Shown here: one piece after another, positions 27,109 to 36,107 of the stretch
Position numbering within the stretch: the stretch's first letter is position 1
Layout of the letters: every line of letters begins with the position of its first letter
Origin: Clostridia bacterium
Lineage (GTDB): Bacteria; Bacillota_A; Clostridia; Oscillospirales; Acutalibacteraceae
Length of the DNA stretch: 64,000 bases
Direction of reading: 5' to 3'
NCBI GenBank assembly: GCA_017397065.1
Contig: JAFQKE010000028.1
Coordinates: forward strand, 69,062-133,061
Made by a program: the position numbers and the translations under genes
The notes under the pieces: generated by a model
Told to the model about the DNA's origin: nothing
Database searches by the model: none
What the model saw: the letters and a program-made list of their open reading frames with translations, nothing else

Positions 27109-27139
27109 CCGTATTAAGAAGGATTAAAACTTAGAGTGT

Positions 27140-27250
27140 TAAAAAAATTTATTAAATCCCTTTAAATAAGAATAAAATAAAATGAAAAATCTGCAATAAA
27201 AGTGTAAAAAAAGCACTTTTTTGCAGATTTTTGTGTTTATAAATAAATAT
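27140..27250. terminator. Hairpin terminator after the HydS-like gene (AAATCTGCAA family, copy 2)
   Basis: Arms AAAAATCTGCAA and TTTTGCAGATTTTT (about 27183-27231) with an inner AAAGTG/GCACTTT helix and a T-run. About 45 bp upstream (ATCCCTTTAAATAAGAATAA and its surroundings) also match the region before copy 1 near 1530-1565, so the repeated unit is about 110 bp, not only the stem. Confidence 0.8.
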
Positions 27251-27269
27251 AATTGCAAATAAAAAAATA

Positions 27270-27298
27270 TTGCAATTTTTAATTATAAATGGTAAAAT
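27270..27298 (+). promoter_or_regulatory. Promoter of the structured RNA gene
   Basis: TTGCAA (27270-27275), 17-bp spacer, TAAAAT (27293-27298). The expected start (about 27304-27306) coincides with the first base of the long hairpin. Confidence 0.7.
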
Positions 27299-27304
27299 AT
27301 ACTT

Positions 27305-27457
27305 GCGACGCCAACTGAATAAATTTTCTCATACAGGGGAAACTCACCTTGGTAAAAGGTGTTTTCCTCTTATTCTCTGTGTGAGAAAACGGTTGGTGTC
27401 GCAGCTTACCGAGGAAACACTTTTTCAGCACATCTCTTCGGGGGTGTGCTTTTTTAT
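27305..27457 (+). ncRNA. Candidate free-standing structured RNA, about 150 nt
   Basis: GCGACGCCAAC (27305-27315) pairs with GTTGGTGTCGC (27392-27402). Inside, TTTTCTCATACAG pairs with CTGTGTGAGAAAA, and inside that GGGAAAC...TCACCTT closes over GGTA with AAAGGTG and TTTTCC. G-U pairs replace mismatches in the outer two helices. A 24-base linker (AGCTTACCGAGGAAACAC...) follows, then a terminator: AGCACATCTC, UUCG loop, GGGGTGTGCT, T-run (27427-27456). Promoter, hairpin base and terminator fit a discrete RNA gene. It is too short and too regular for tmRNA, RNase P or SRP RNA as I know them; a divergent 6S-like RNA is the nearest idea but is not supported by length. It could also act as a leader for the small gene at 27513, but the terminator argues for a separate RNA. 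Confidence 0.65.
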
Positions 27458-27512
27458 TTATAATTCCTTGGAGCGTTACTCGGTGAAATATATTGTTGTT
27501 TAGGTGATATTT

Positions 27513-27704
27513 ATGATTTTAAAAGAAAATGCTTGCCCTTGTGCATATTGTGATTATTTTAAACCTATTGAATATGAAAAGAACAACAGAATCATTCAAA
27601 AGGGATATTGTATAAAGAAAAAGCTTTTTCGAGATTTGTACGATTCTATTTGCAAAGAATTTGTTTTAAAAAAAGGCATATATACTAAAAAATGGCACCC
27701 TTAA
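27513..27704 (+). CDS. Small cysteine-containing protein of unknown function
   Basis: 63 residues from the ATG at 27513, which has AGGTGA five bases upstream; the GTG at 27504 is inside that site. Cysteines occur as CPCAYCDYF near the N-terminus, GYC in the middle and ICKEF near the end, a C-x2-C...C...C pattern seen in short Firmicutes proteins that may bind metal. Many Lys and Ile residues. It lies just after the structured RNA terminator and before a repeat island. No function can be given. Confidence 0.6.
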   Translation: MILKENACPCAYCDYFKPIEYEKNNRIIQKGYCIKKKLFRDLYDSICKEFVLKKGIYTKKWHP

Positions 27705-28278
27705 AAATAATGAATTGCGTTTTTTTGCAACTTTTCGGTAAAATCTGTAGGGCAGGGGTTGCCCCTGCCGCCAAAGTTTGCACTAATTTTTTATGCGTTT
27801 GGCTAAACCTCGTTCCGCAGCCGGAAAGATACAGATAAATTGTGGTTAATACACGGATTGAGGGTTTGAATTGTAGGGAATGACCAATGTGTCATTCCGC
27901 AAAAAAATACGGCAATTTATCTATTTTGTTACGGAACAACACGCTGGTTGTTCCCTACATTGTTGCTCCAAAATTTGTTTGTTAAATTGTTATTTAGTTC
28001 CGGATAAATACCGTAATTTATAATTTTTCACGGAATGACACGCAGGTCATTCCCTACGTTATAACCCAAAATCCGTACATTCAAATTTCAATTTATCGGT
28101 TTATTTAGTGGAACGGTCGAGACCGTTCCCTACGTTTGCAATTTCCCCGGCCGCGGAACGAATCTAAGCCAAACGCATAAAACCTATTCGGAATTGGATG
28201 AAACGTCACACGTTTCAAACAACAATTTACCAATTATAATCATTTTGCATTCTGCATTTTATAAACCGTCTTGGTCTT
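27705..28278. repeat. Composite repeat island 3' of mfd, with MITE-like inverted ends
   Basis: 574 bp with no gene. GTAGGG-capped hairpins lie at 27747-27769, 27873-27899, 27931-27958, 28031-28058 and 28110-28134. The block is bracketed by an imperfect inverted repeat: TTTATGCGTTTGGCT...TCGTTCCGCAGCCGG at 27790-27823 and its reverse at 28148-28182. A TTTACCAATTATAAT...GCATTCTGCATTTTATAA element (28227-28262) sits directly next to the mfd stop. Similar sequence recurs at 46.1-46.3 kb. Confidence 0.7.
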
Positions 28279-31200
28279 CTAAAGGCGGGTTGAAAGCTCT
28301 TTCAGCAGATTTATTGTGCTTTGTCCGGGCTTAAGCTTAATAGTAAAATGCACCGGCTCGGTTGGTACCAAAAGCGTACCCTGACCGAGTTTTTTTATAA
28401 GCTCGCCTGCCGTTTCGGGCTCAAAGCGCTTAAGGTAAAAATTGATTTCGCTTTTATCTCCCGATATTTCATAAATGCCGTTTCGTCCTGCCGCACCTTT
28501 AAGGAATGCAACGTCCATAAGCCCCAAAACCTCACTCGGCGGCTCGCCGAATCGGTCGCAAAGCTCGTCAATAACGTCCATTTTATCGTCTATAGTTTTT
28601 ATGTCTGCAATGCGGCGATAAATGCTGAGTCTGTGCGAAAGTGAGGGTATATAGCTTTCGGGAATATTTGCACTTATATCCAAATCTACAGAGCATTCCT
28701 CCTCCACCTTTTTTTGCTCGCCTTTCTCCTCGCCTATGGCCTCATTCAGCAGCTTTATATACATATCATAGCCGACGGCCTCCATATGACCGTGTTGCTC
28801 GCCGCCCAAAATATTGCCTGCTCCCCTTATCTCTAAATCACGCATAGCAATTTTAAAGCCCGAGCCAAACTCGGTATACTCTCTTATTGCCTCAAGACGT
28901 TTGGTAGCTACCTCGCTGAGCGCCTTGCCACGCTTAAAGCAGAAATAGGCATATGCCCTGCGGCTTGAGCGACCAACCCTGCCCCTTATTTGATGGAGCT
29001 GAGCCAGACCCATACGGTCGGCGTCCTCAATAATCAAAGTGTTGCAGTTGGGAACATCTACGCCCGTTTCAATAATCGTGGTGCAAACCAAAATATCTAT
29101 ATCGCCCTCTAAAAGGGATTTCCAGACCTTGGAAAGCTCCTCCTCACCCATTTTTCCGTGAGCCAAGCCAACGTTTGCATCGGGCAGAGCCGCCTTGATT
29201 CTTGCGGCACAATGGGCAATACTCTCCACCCTGTTGTGCAGATAATAAACCTGACCGCCACGTCTGAGCTCCTTGTTTATGGCCTCCATTAAAACGCCGT
29301 TGTTCTGCTCCATAACATAGGTCTGAACCGGCTGACGGTCCTGCGGTGCCTCCTCGATGGCAGACATATCCCTGATGCCCGACATAGCCATATTAAGGGT
29401 GCGTGGAATGGGGGTGGCGGTAAGGGTTAAAACGTCCACCGCCTTGAACATATTTTTAAGCTTTTCTTTCTGGGCAACACCAAAGCGTTGCTCCTCATCT
29501 ATAATAACCAGCCCTAAATCCCTGAACTTGACGTCTGAAGAAATCATACGGTGGGTGCCTATAACAAGGTCAACGTCACCCCTTGAAAGTCCTTCAATAG
29601 CCTTTTCAATCTGCCTTTTTGTGCGAAAGCGTGAAAGCATTTCGATTTTAACGGGCAGCTCACCAAATCGCTCGGTAGCGGTGAGATAATGCTGCCAAGC
29701 AAGAATGGTGGTGGGCACCAAAATGGCACACTGCTTGCCCTCGCAAACGCACTTAAAGGCGGCACGCAGGGCAACCTCGGTTTTGCCAAAGCCAACATCA
29801 CCGCAAAGGAGCCTATCCATTGGAACGGCACGCTCCATATCGGATTTGATTTCATTTATGGCAATAAGCTGGTCTTCGGTCTCCTCATATGGGAACCTCG
29901 CCTCAAAATCGGCCTGAAGCTCGTTATCGGGTGCAAAGGCGTAGCCCTGCACCTTCATTCGCTCACCGTAAAGCTTTATAAGCTCCTTGGCGATGTCCTT
30001 TGCGGCGGCACGCACTCTGGCCTTGGTTTTTTGCCACTCCTGACCGCCAAGACGGTGGAGAAGCGGCCCGTTTTCACCCGCCGCACCGATGTATCGGGAT
30101 ACCAAATCAAGCTGAGTTACCGGAACATAAAGCACATCGGTGCCCTTGTACTTGATTTTTATATAATCCTTAACAACACCGCCCGTTTCGATGCGGTGAA
30201 TGCCGTCAAACTGACCTATACCGTGGGCAAAATGAACAACGTAATCGCCAACTTTAAGCTCCTCCAAAGAGTTAAACGACTCTCCCTTTGAGCGTTTTTT
30301 GTTCTTTTTTGATGAGAAGTTAAGCGGCTTATGGGCAATAACAAGCAGATTTTGTTCATTTATCTCAAGTCCTGCCGAGAGGGCGGAGGGAATAACAAAA
30401 ACGCCTGCCCCTGCTATAATATCGTCGGCTAGGGCTTTTTGTGCGTGAATATCATTGCCCGAAAGCTGATTTACAAGTATTTCGGCACCCTTTTCGCTTC
30501 CCGATAAAATTACGACCGTCTGCTTTCTTTTTATGGCGGGGCGAATATCCTCCATCAGAACATCCATACTTCCTCCCCACGGGGAGAGCTGTTTTGCAAA
30601 AATTGTCTGCACCGCCTTGGGCGATACGGGATAGCTACTGCCCGTAAAGCTATCGGCATAGATTGTATTAGATTCGGCAATAGCCTTTGAAAGGGTTGTT
30701 CGGTTGAGGAAAATACTGCTGTCGCCGGAATCAATAATCCCGTTTTCAAAAAGGTCCTGGAGCATTGCGAGTCTTGATTCCTCCAAGCCCTTGAGTCTTG
30801 ATAAAACATTGCGGTTTTCACTTAAAATCAAAACCGAATCTTTGGTATATTCACTTAAAAAGACGGGTGGCGTTGGTAGGTAGCTCATATATTTATCGGC
30901 ATTTACCGTAGCCCCCGATTTAATATCATCAATATCCCTGCCCACCATTGCCTTAAAGCCGGCACTTTTGATTTTTTTGCTGTTTAGAAGAGAGCCCAGA
31001 AGCTCCAAAAGGTCGTCCTGACCTACAAAAAATTCTGTGGCAGGCAAAATGGTGAGTTCATTGCAAATATCGCCTCGTCGCTGCGAAGACGGGTCGAAAT
31101 ATGACATAGTGTCAATCTCATCGCCCCAAAGCTCAATTCTTACGGGACTTGTTTCGCCAACCGAGAAAATATCCACAATGCCGCCACGCACCGAAAACTG

Positions 31201-31713
31201 ACCCATACCGTCAACCTGCTCGGCAAAATCGTAGCCCATCTCTACAAGCTTTTTTGAGAGCTTTTTAATATCCAGCTCATCGCCCGGACAGATTTTTTGG
31301 GCAGAATTCATAAGTGCTTTTGGCGATATGGTTTTGCCTGTAAAGGCCTCAATATCAGAAAAAATTATGTCGGTCTCGCCGCTTAAAAAACGCCATAAGG
31401 CACCTATGCGCCTATGCTCATACTCTTTGGAGGCGCCCAAGGTGTTTAAAAAGTTAAAATCCCTTGCAGGAAACACCTCTGCTCTGCCGCCCACAGCCAC
31501 AGCATCGGCCGCCATTTTTACGGCGGTGCCCTCGGTGTCGGTTACAACAAAAATCTTTTTGTTAAGGGTTTTATAGGCGGCTACCGAAAATACCGAACGC
31601 ATAGCTCCGGGCATGCCGAAAACCGCAACAGGAGAGCCCCCCTCCCCCGTTACGGTGTTTAAAACCTGCTGTACTGACGGCATTTGACTAATAATTCTTG
31701 TTAAAAATTGCAT
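28279..31713 (-). CDS. mfd: Transcription-repair coupling factor
   Basis: 1144 residues from the ATG at 31713 (TGATG overlap with the pth stop; a GTG at 31716 is one codon earlier). Mfd displaces stalled RNA polymerase and recruits UvrA. Domains in order: UvrB-like N-terminal region, RNA-polymerase-interacting CarD-like domain (LKVGDYVVHFAHGIGQFDGI, about residue 485), helicase motor with GDVGFGKTE (Walker A), DEEQ and TATPIPRT, RGRVGRS in motif VI, and the C-terminal UvrA-binding domain. Full length, no lesion seen. Last gene of pth-mfd, next to a repeat island. Confidence 0.97.
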   Translation of the reverse strand: MQFLTRIISQMPSVQQVLNTVTGEGGSPVAVFGMPGAMRSVFSVAAYKTLNKKIFVVTDTEGTAVKMAADAVAVGGRAEVFPARDFNFLNTLGASKEYEHRRIGALWRFLSGETDIIFSDIEAFTGKTISPKALMNSAQKICPGDELDIKKLSKKLVEMGYDFAEQVDGMGQFSVRGGIVDIFSVGETSPVRIELWGDEIDTMSYFDPSSQRRGDICNELTILPATEFFVGQDDLLELLGSLLNSKKIKSAGFKAMVGRDIDDIKSGATVNADKYMSYLPTPPVFLSEYTKDSVLILSENRNVLSRLKGLEESRLAMLQDLFENGIIDSGDSSIFLNRTTLSKAIAESNTIYADSFTGSSYPVSPKAVQTIFAKQLSPWGGSMDVLMEDIRPAIKRKQTVVILSGSEKGAEILVNQLSGNDIHAQKALADDIIAGAGVFVIPSALSAGLEINEQNLLVIAHKPLNFSSKKNKKRSKGESFNSLEELKVGDYVVHFAHGIGQFDGIHRIETGGVVKDYIKIKYKGTDVLYVPVTQLDLVSRYIGAAGENGPLLHRLGGQEWQKTKARVRAAAKDIAKELIKLYGERMKVQGYAFAPDNELQADFEARFPYEETEDQLIAINEIKSDMERAVPMDRLLCGDVGFGKTEVALRAAFKCVCEGKQCAILVPTTILAWQHYLTATERFGELPVKIEMLSRFRTKRQIEKAIEGLSRGDVDLVIGTHRMISSDVKFRDLGLVIIDEEQRFGVAQKEKLKNMFKAVDVLTLTATPIPRTLNMAMSGIRDMSAIEEAPQDRQPVQTYVMEQNNGVLMEAINKELRRGGQVYYLHNRVESIAHCAARIKAALPDANVGLAHGKMGEEELSKVWKSLLEGDIDILVCTTIIETGVDVPNCNTLIIEDADRMGLAQLHQIRGRVGRSSRRAYAYFCFKRGKALSEVATKRLEAIREYTEFGSGFKIAMRDLEIRGAGNILGGEQHGHMEAVGYDMYIKLLNEAIGEEKGEQKKVEEECSVDLDISANIPESYIPSLSHRLSIYRRIADIKTIDDKMDVIDELCDRFGEPPSEVLGLMDVAFLKGAAGRNGIYEISGDKSEINFYLKRFEPETAGELIKKLGQGTLLVPTEPVHFTIKLKPGQSTINLLKELSTRL

Positions 31714-32315
31714 CACTTATTATACCTGTTCATTGCGGTTGGAATATCATTTTTTATAATACATTCTACGGCCTCGGCAGCCTTAGAAATGCTATCGCTT
31801 ATTGTTTTTTCGTCCTCTTTGGGGAACTTGGCAAGCACCCAGTCTTTAATATCATAATCGGGGTGTGGCTTTTGACCGCAACCGATTTTAACCCTTGGAA
31901 AGGCATCTGAGCCGCTTAGCTCAATAATATCCTTAAGACCTTTATGTCCACCTGCCGAGCCCTTTGCCCGAATACGAAGTCTACCCACATCAAGGGTAAT
32001 ATCGTCCGATATTACAATAACATTTTCTATGGGGATTTTGTAAAAGGACATAGCCTCAGTTACCGCCTCGCCCGAATTATTCATATAGGTCTGCGGCTTT
32101 AAAATAAGCAGACGCTTTTCGCCAATTCTTGCATCGGCATAAAGACTTTTGAATTTGCTTCGGTCACACTTTACCGAAAGACTTTCGCAAAGGGCATCCA
32201 CCGCCCTGAAGCCGACGTTATGACGGGTTTTTTCATACTGAAGTCCCGGATTACCAAGACCTACTACTATATAGTCGAATCCTCCCGAGGGGGATTTTTT
32301 AAATCGTGAAAACAT
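31713..32315 (-). CDS. pth: Peptidyl-tRNA hydrolase
   Basis: 200 residues. It frees tRNA from prematurely released peptidyl-tRNA. VVGLGNPGLQYEKTRHNVGF (about residues 17-36) carries the catalytic His and Asn; KPQTYMNNSGEAV and SDDITLDVGRLRIRAKGSAG follow. A short extra N-terminal stretch (MFSRFKKSPSGGF) precedes the fold. It overlaps mfd by one base, as in many Firmicutes where pth and mfd are neighbours. Confidence 0.96.
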   Translation of the reverse strand: MFSRFKKSPSGGFDYIVVGLGNPGLQYEKTRHNVGFRAVDALCESLSVKCDRSKFKSLYADARIGEKRLLILKPQTYMNNSGEAVTEAMSFYKIPIENVIVISDDITLDVGRLRIRAKGSAGGHKGLKDIIELSGSDAFPRVKIGCGQKPHPDYDIKDWVLAKFPKEDEKTISDSISKAAEAVECIIKNDIPTAMNRYNK

Positions 32316-32339
32316 AAAAACTTCTCTCTTAAAATTATT

Positions 32340-33068
32340 TTACTCTAAATTATCGGTAAGGAGCATTATGCCGGTTAGTGCGGCAAGAGGAGCCGTTTCG
32401 GCACGAAGAATCCTTTTGCCGAGCGATATTGTTTTAGCTCCTGCGGCAGTTAGCATTTCGGCCTCTTTAGCGGTAAAGCCACCCTCGGGGCCGGTTATTA
32501 CGGCTATTTTTTTAGCTTTGTCGTTATCCCACAGGGTTTCGCCAAGCGGCTCGCCCTCCACCTCATAGAAAAACAGCACCAAATCAAAATCGGTAAAGGA
32601 GGCCACAAAATCTGAAAGCTCTGAGGGCTGTAAAACGGTGGGCAAAACGCCCCTGCCGCACTGACCTGCCGCCTCGTTTGCTATTTTTTGCCAACGCTCC
32701 CCCTTGGATTTAAGGGATTTAGCATCCGGTCGGGAAACGCAGTTTGCAGAAATAATGGGTTTTATTTCGCCTACTCCCAGCTCCACCGAATGGCGTATAA
32801 CCGTTTCAAACTTATCGCCCTTTAAAAGGCAGGTGCAAAGCGTTACCTTTATATCCGGCTCACTCTCGCAGGGCTTTACCTCTTTTACTTCAAGGGAGAT
32901 TCTGTCACTTGAAACGGCCGATATAACACAGTTATAATCGGTGCCCTTGCTATCGCAGACGGTAAGTGCTTCTCCAACCCTCATTCTGAGGGAGCGGGCA
33001 ATATGGCTTGCATCTGCCCCCTCTAAAAAGGGATTTGTTTCAAAATCTTCTTTAAAAAAACGTGGCAT
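32340..33068 (-). CDS. rsmE: 16S rRNA (uracil1498-N3)-methyltransferase
   Basis: 242 residues, a SPOUT-fold methyltransferase that makes m3U1498 in 16S rRNA. Family blocks include HIARSLRMRVGEALTVCDS at the N-terminus (PUA-like part), IKPIISANCVSR, and the knot region ITGPEGGFTAKEAEML...SLGKRILRAETA. The ATG directly follows the yfhO stop (TAAATG), so translation is coupled. Clearly the family; target position by homology. Confidence 0.94.
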   Translation of the reverse strand: MPRFFKEDFETNPFLEGADASHIARSLRMRVGEALTVCDSKGTDYNCVISAVSSDRISLEVKEVKPCESEPDIKVTLCTCLLKGDKFETVIRHSVELGVGEIKPIISANCVSRPDAKSLKSKGERWQKIANEAAGQCGRGVLPTVLQPSELSDFVASFTDFDLVLFFYEVEGEPLGETLWDNDKAKKIAVITGPEGGFTAKEAEMLTAAGAKTISLGKRILRAETAPLAALTGIMLLTDNLE

Positions 33069-36000
33069 TTATTGTTCCTCATTATCCTTTGAATTTTCCT
33101 CATCCGAGTTTAGCAAATCAGATAAAGAAACATCGTCCATTTCCTCTTCTTCGGTATCGGTATTTATCCAAAAACCACGATTAAAGTTGGAGGTCTGCTC
33201 GTCATAACCGTAAATAATGCTGTCGTCGGTTATTTCCACATCAAAAAGACTTCCTCTGTCTTCGGCGTTCTCCATCATAAGGTCCTTGGCGGTATCTCTT
33301 TTAAACTTTTCTATAAGGGTGTCTCCCTCGGGATACTCGGTTGCACCAAGACGTCCCTTTTTGCTTAAAACAGCCGAAATCAAGGTGTAGAGCAGCCAGA
33401 TTAAAAAGGCTACGGCTGTAATCATAACACCAAGCTTTAAGCCGGGAGTTTCATAGCTAAACTCTATTTCATTTGCCCCTGCAGAAACAGCAACGGCCAT
33501 AAAGCCTTTATTAACCCTTTCAATTTCTGCCTTTTTGCCGTTTACGGTTGCAGTCCAGCCCTCATCATACGGCACCGAGAAAAATACAAGATTCTCACCC
33601 ATTGTGGTGATGGAGGCCGAAAAACCATTTTCGGTTTTGTTAAAGCTATCCACCGCATTTTCTTTAAGGGCGGCGGCATCCTCCTCCAGCTCCTGCTCAT
33701 CATAGTAAAAATCAAGAAGAGCATCGGTGCTAAGATAAAATTCTGCATCATATTCTTCTTGGTACTCAAAATCTCCGTCTTCCACCGGCTGTTCGGTAGT
33801 ATTATCTACCGGAGTATCGCCAAAATCCATCAGGTCAGATTCATAAGACTGATTTAAAAAGTCTGAAGCATCAGATTGGGCGGAATCCATACTCTCGTCC
33901 TGTTCGGGTATAAGAACCTCTAAAGCGGAGGTCTCCTCCTCTGCTGCGGTGGCCGAAGCATTTGCAGGATTCTGATAAACCTCTTCGGTTATAAGCTCGC
34001 TCTTTTGGGATTCTTCGGATGAATCGTAAGGCAAAGAAGAATTATCATTTGTTGAGGGTACAGAGTTTACATCATTACCAATAAAACCATCTTCGGGTCT
34101 TTGCTTTCCGTAATCGGAAATATTTATTAAAAATCCACCGTATTTTGCAACCTGCTCATCGGTAAGCAAAATCGCCTTCATCATTGCGTTGGAGCGGTTT
34201 ACATCCTCTATACCTCCGGCCTGTGCCTCGGTCATATAGTAGTCATAGGTAAAGCCCATTCCAACGTAATTTTTATTTATATAAACATCGTAGCCCTTTT
34301 CGTGACGGTAGAATTCAAAGCCCTCTACCTTGGGTCTGCCCATATCGTCGGTAAAGCTCTCGCCGTCCTCTTTGGCCAAAAGATATTTTACACCGAGAAG
34401 CGAACGTGCGGCATAGGATTTTGGTTCGGGTCGGCTGGCAACGCCACGCTCCTCACCAACAAACTCCCAAAAATCGGTAACCGAGGTGGGCACAATCGAA
34501 TGAAATGCGTTTATTGTGCTGTAATCAAGGAACATACCTGTGTTATCAATGCCATCAAAAACATCTATACGGTAGGAATCCTTGTCGCCGCCGAGGTCGA
34601 TTTCGGCCTCAATAAGGTCATTTATAACCACATCATAATCGTATGAATGACTGCGGCCGCAAATTACAAAAAATCCGGCGTAAATTATGCTTATTACACA
34701 GACAATAGCGGTGGCGGATTTCATAAACTGCTTTCGTTGCTTTTTAATGGATTTTAAAAGCAAGCCTAAAATAACAAGCGAAATAATGGCGATTGCCGCC
34801 GTTGCCAAAAATCTGTAGAGATAAAAGTCCTCACTCTTTTCATAGAGTCCGCCCTCTATACGGCCGTCCTCTGTCTCCTGCGGAAAAAGACCAATCACAG
34901 CCGTGGCTGCCACCGTTATTCCCATTACCCATTTAAAGGGGGATTTGAAGTGGATTTCGGTATCCTCAATGCCCATAGCCGTTACAAGAGACATTATTAA
35001 AATAGGCATATAATACCAGCGTGCGTAATATGCGCTGTTGAACATATAAAATGCACTGTTTAAAACGGGCACCAACGCCATAAAAATGGAAATTCCAATC
35101 ATTCTGCGTTGCCATGTGCCTTTTTTCTGTTGCAGCCAAGCGAATACGCCCACCATAGAAAATAGCGGCAACCATCCGCCAAGGGAGGACCATTTTACAT
35201 CTGCACCGGGGAAGAAAACCGGTCTTGCGGGAATATCGGGCGGGAAGAAGAAGCATTCAAATATATTAAGATATATCTGCTCCTTGCCGTACATAATGCC
35301 GCTCCAACCGTATAAAAACTCGCTTACTCTACTGTTGCCCAGTACGGCGTGGCAGGTTGGAAGCAGTATTGCCGCCGAAATAAGAAGTCCCAGCACCGCC
35401 TCAAAAACAAACCACAAAAAGCGAGAAACTCTCATTTTATAACAGCCGGAAAATACCCTTACAAACCAATAAATAACTGTAAATACCACCATTCCAAAGA
35501 AGAAGAAATAGTTGGTGATGGCCGTAATTGCTACCATTGCGGCGAAAAATCCACGACGGTTCTCGGTTATTAAAAGCTCCAAGGATAAAAGCAGGAGCGG
35601 AAAGAAAACTATAGCCTCGTGGAAGTGGTTGAAGAAGATGTTGTATACCGAGAATCCGGAGAATGCATACAAAAGTCCACCAAGCCTTGCCGCCTCGGGA
35701 GTACGGGTAAATCTGCGGATATAAAGATAACCTGTGAGTGCACTAAAGGCAAATTTAAGTATGAGCAAGGGGCCTATTAAATAGGGCACAAAATCGGTAG
35801 GAAAGGGTAAGGTGAGCCAGAAAAAGGGACTTCCCAAGGTATAAAACGAGTAGGAGCCGACAAAATTCACGCCAAGGTCGGTGCCAAAATCCCAGCCGAT
35901 GTTGCCCGAACGAAGCATCTCGTGGCAATGCTTGTAAAAGGGTATCTGCTGAACATTAAAGTCACCGTAAAAAAGAAAGTATCCCCCGTTTTGTATCATA

Positions 36001-36107
36001 AAGGGTACAAAAAACGCCGCCGCAGTAAGCAAAGCAATTAAAAAGGTCGATGTTCCTTTTTCCTTTGTTACGCCGAGCGTCTGGCGTTTAAGGGTGCTAA
36101 AAGTCAT
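33069..36107 (-). CDS. YfhO-family large membrane protein with acidic inserts
   Basis: 1012 residues. The N-terminal ~480 residues hold about 12 membrane spans typical of YfhO (PF09586), thought to be GT-C-like glycosyltransferases that add sugars to teichoic acids or lipids; the first loop GDFNVQQIPFYKH bears the expected Asp. An outside domain follows and contains an unusual stretch of ~150 residues very rich in Ser, Glu and Asp (about 680-830) before the last membrane span (~895-915). The cytoplasmic tail is again acidic (ENAEDRGSLFDVEITDDS ... NTDTEEEEMDD). Its ATG overlaps the stop of the GT gene upstream (ATGA). The two probably glycosylate the same envelope polymer. Confidence 0.87.
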   Translation of the reverse strand: MTFSTLKRQTLGVTKEKGTSTFLIALLTAAAFFVPFMIQNGGYFLFYGDFNVQQIPFYKHCHEMLRSGNIGWDFGTDLGVNFVGSYSFYTLGSPFFWLTLPFPTDFVPYLIGPLLILKFAFSALTGYLYIRRFTRTPEAARLGGLLYAFSGFSVYNIFFNHFHEAIVFFPLLLLSLELLITENRRGFFAAMVAITAITNYFFFFGMVVFTVIYWFVRVFSGCYKMRVSRFLWFVFEAVLGLLISAAILLPTCHAVLGNSRVSEFLYGWSGIMYGKEQIYLNIFECFFFPPDIPARPVFFPGADVKWSSLGGWLPLFSMVGVFAWLQQKKGTWQRRMIGISIFMALVPVLNSAFYMFNSAYYARWYYMPILIMSLVTAMGIEDTEIHFKSPFKWVMGITVAATAVIGLFPQETEDGRIEGGLYEKSEDFYLYRFLATAAIAIISLVILGLLLKSIKKQRKQFMKSATAIVCVISIIYAGFFVICGRSHSYDYDVVINDLIEAEIDLGGDKDSYRIDVFDGIDNTGMFLDYSTINAFHSIVPTSVTDFWEFVGEERGVASRPEPKSYAARSLLGVKYLLAKEDGESFTDDMGRPKVEGFEFYRHEKGYDVYINKNYVGMGFTYDYYMTEAQAGGIEDVNRSNAMMKAILLTDEQVAKYGGFLINISDYGKQRPEDGFIGNDVNSVPSTNDNSSLPYDSSEESQKSELITEEVYQNPANASATAAEEETSALEVLIPEQDESMDSAQSDASDFLNQSYESDLMDFGDTPVDNTTEQPVEDGDFEYQEEYDAEFYLSTDALLDFYYDEQELEEDAAALKENAVDSFNKTENGFSASITTMGENLVFFSVPYDEGWTATVNGKKAEIERVNKGFMAVAVSAGANEIEFSYETPGLKLGVMITAVAFLIWLLYTLISAVLSKKGRLGATEYPEGDTLIEKFKRDTAKDLMMENAEDRGSLFDVEITDDSIIYGYDEQTSNFNRGFWINTDTEEEEMDDVSLSDLLNSDEENSKDNEEQ

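Noticed and set aside
27305..27457. Identification of the structured RNA as 6S, SRP or tmRNA
   Set aside because: About 150 nt including terminator is short for 6S, there is no large central bubble, no SRP helix-8 tetraloop region and no tRNA-like end. Left unnamed.
27270..27503. 77-residue plus-strand open frame over the structured RNA
   Set aside because: Its codons run through paired arms and the terminator stem, and its start lies in the -35 box. The RNA reading explains the sequence better.
29689..30291. 200-residue plus-strand open frame inside mfd
   Set aside because: It lies fully antisense to the intact mfd gene, has no ribosome site and its composition follows the mfd codons in the opposite strand.
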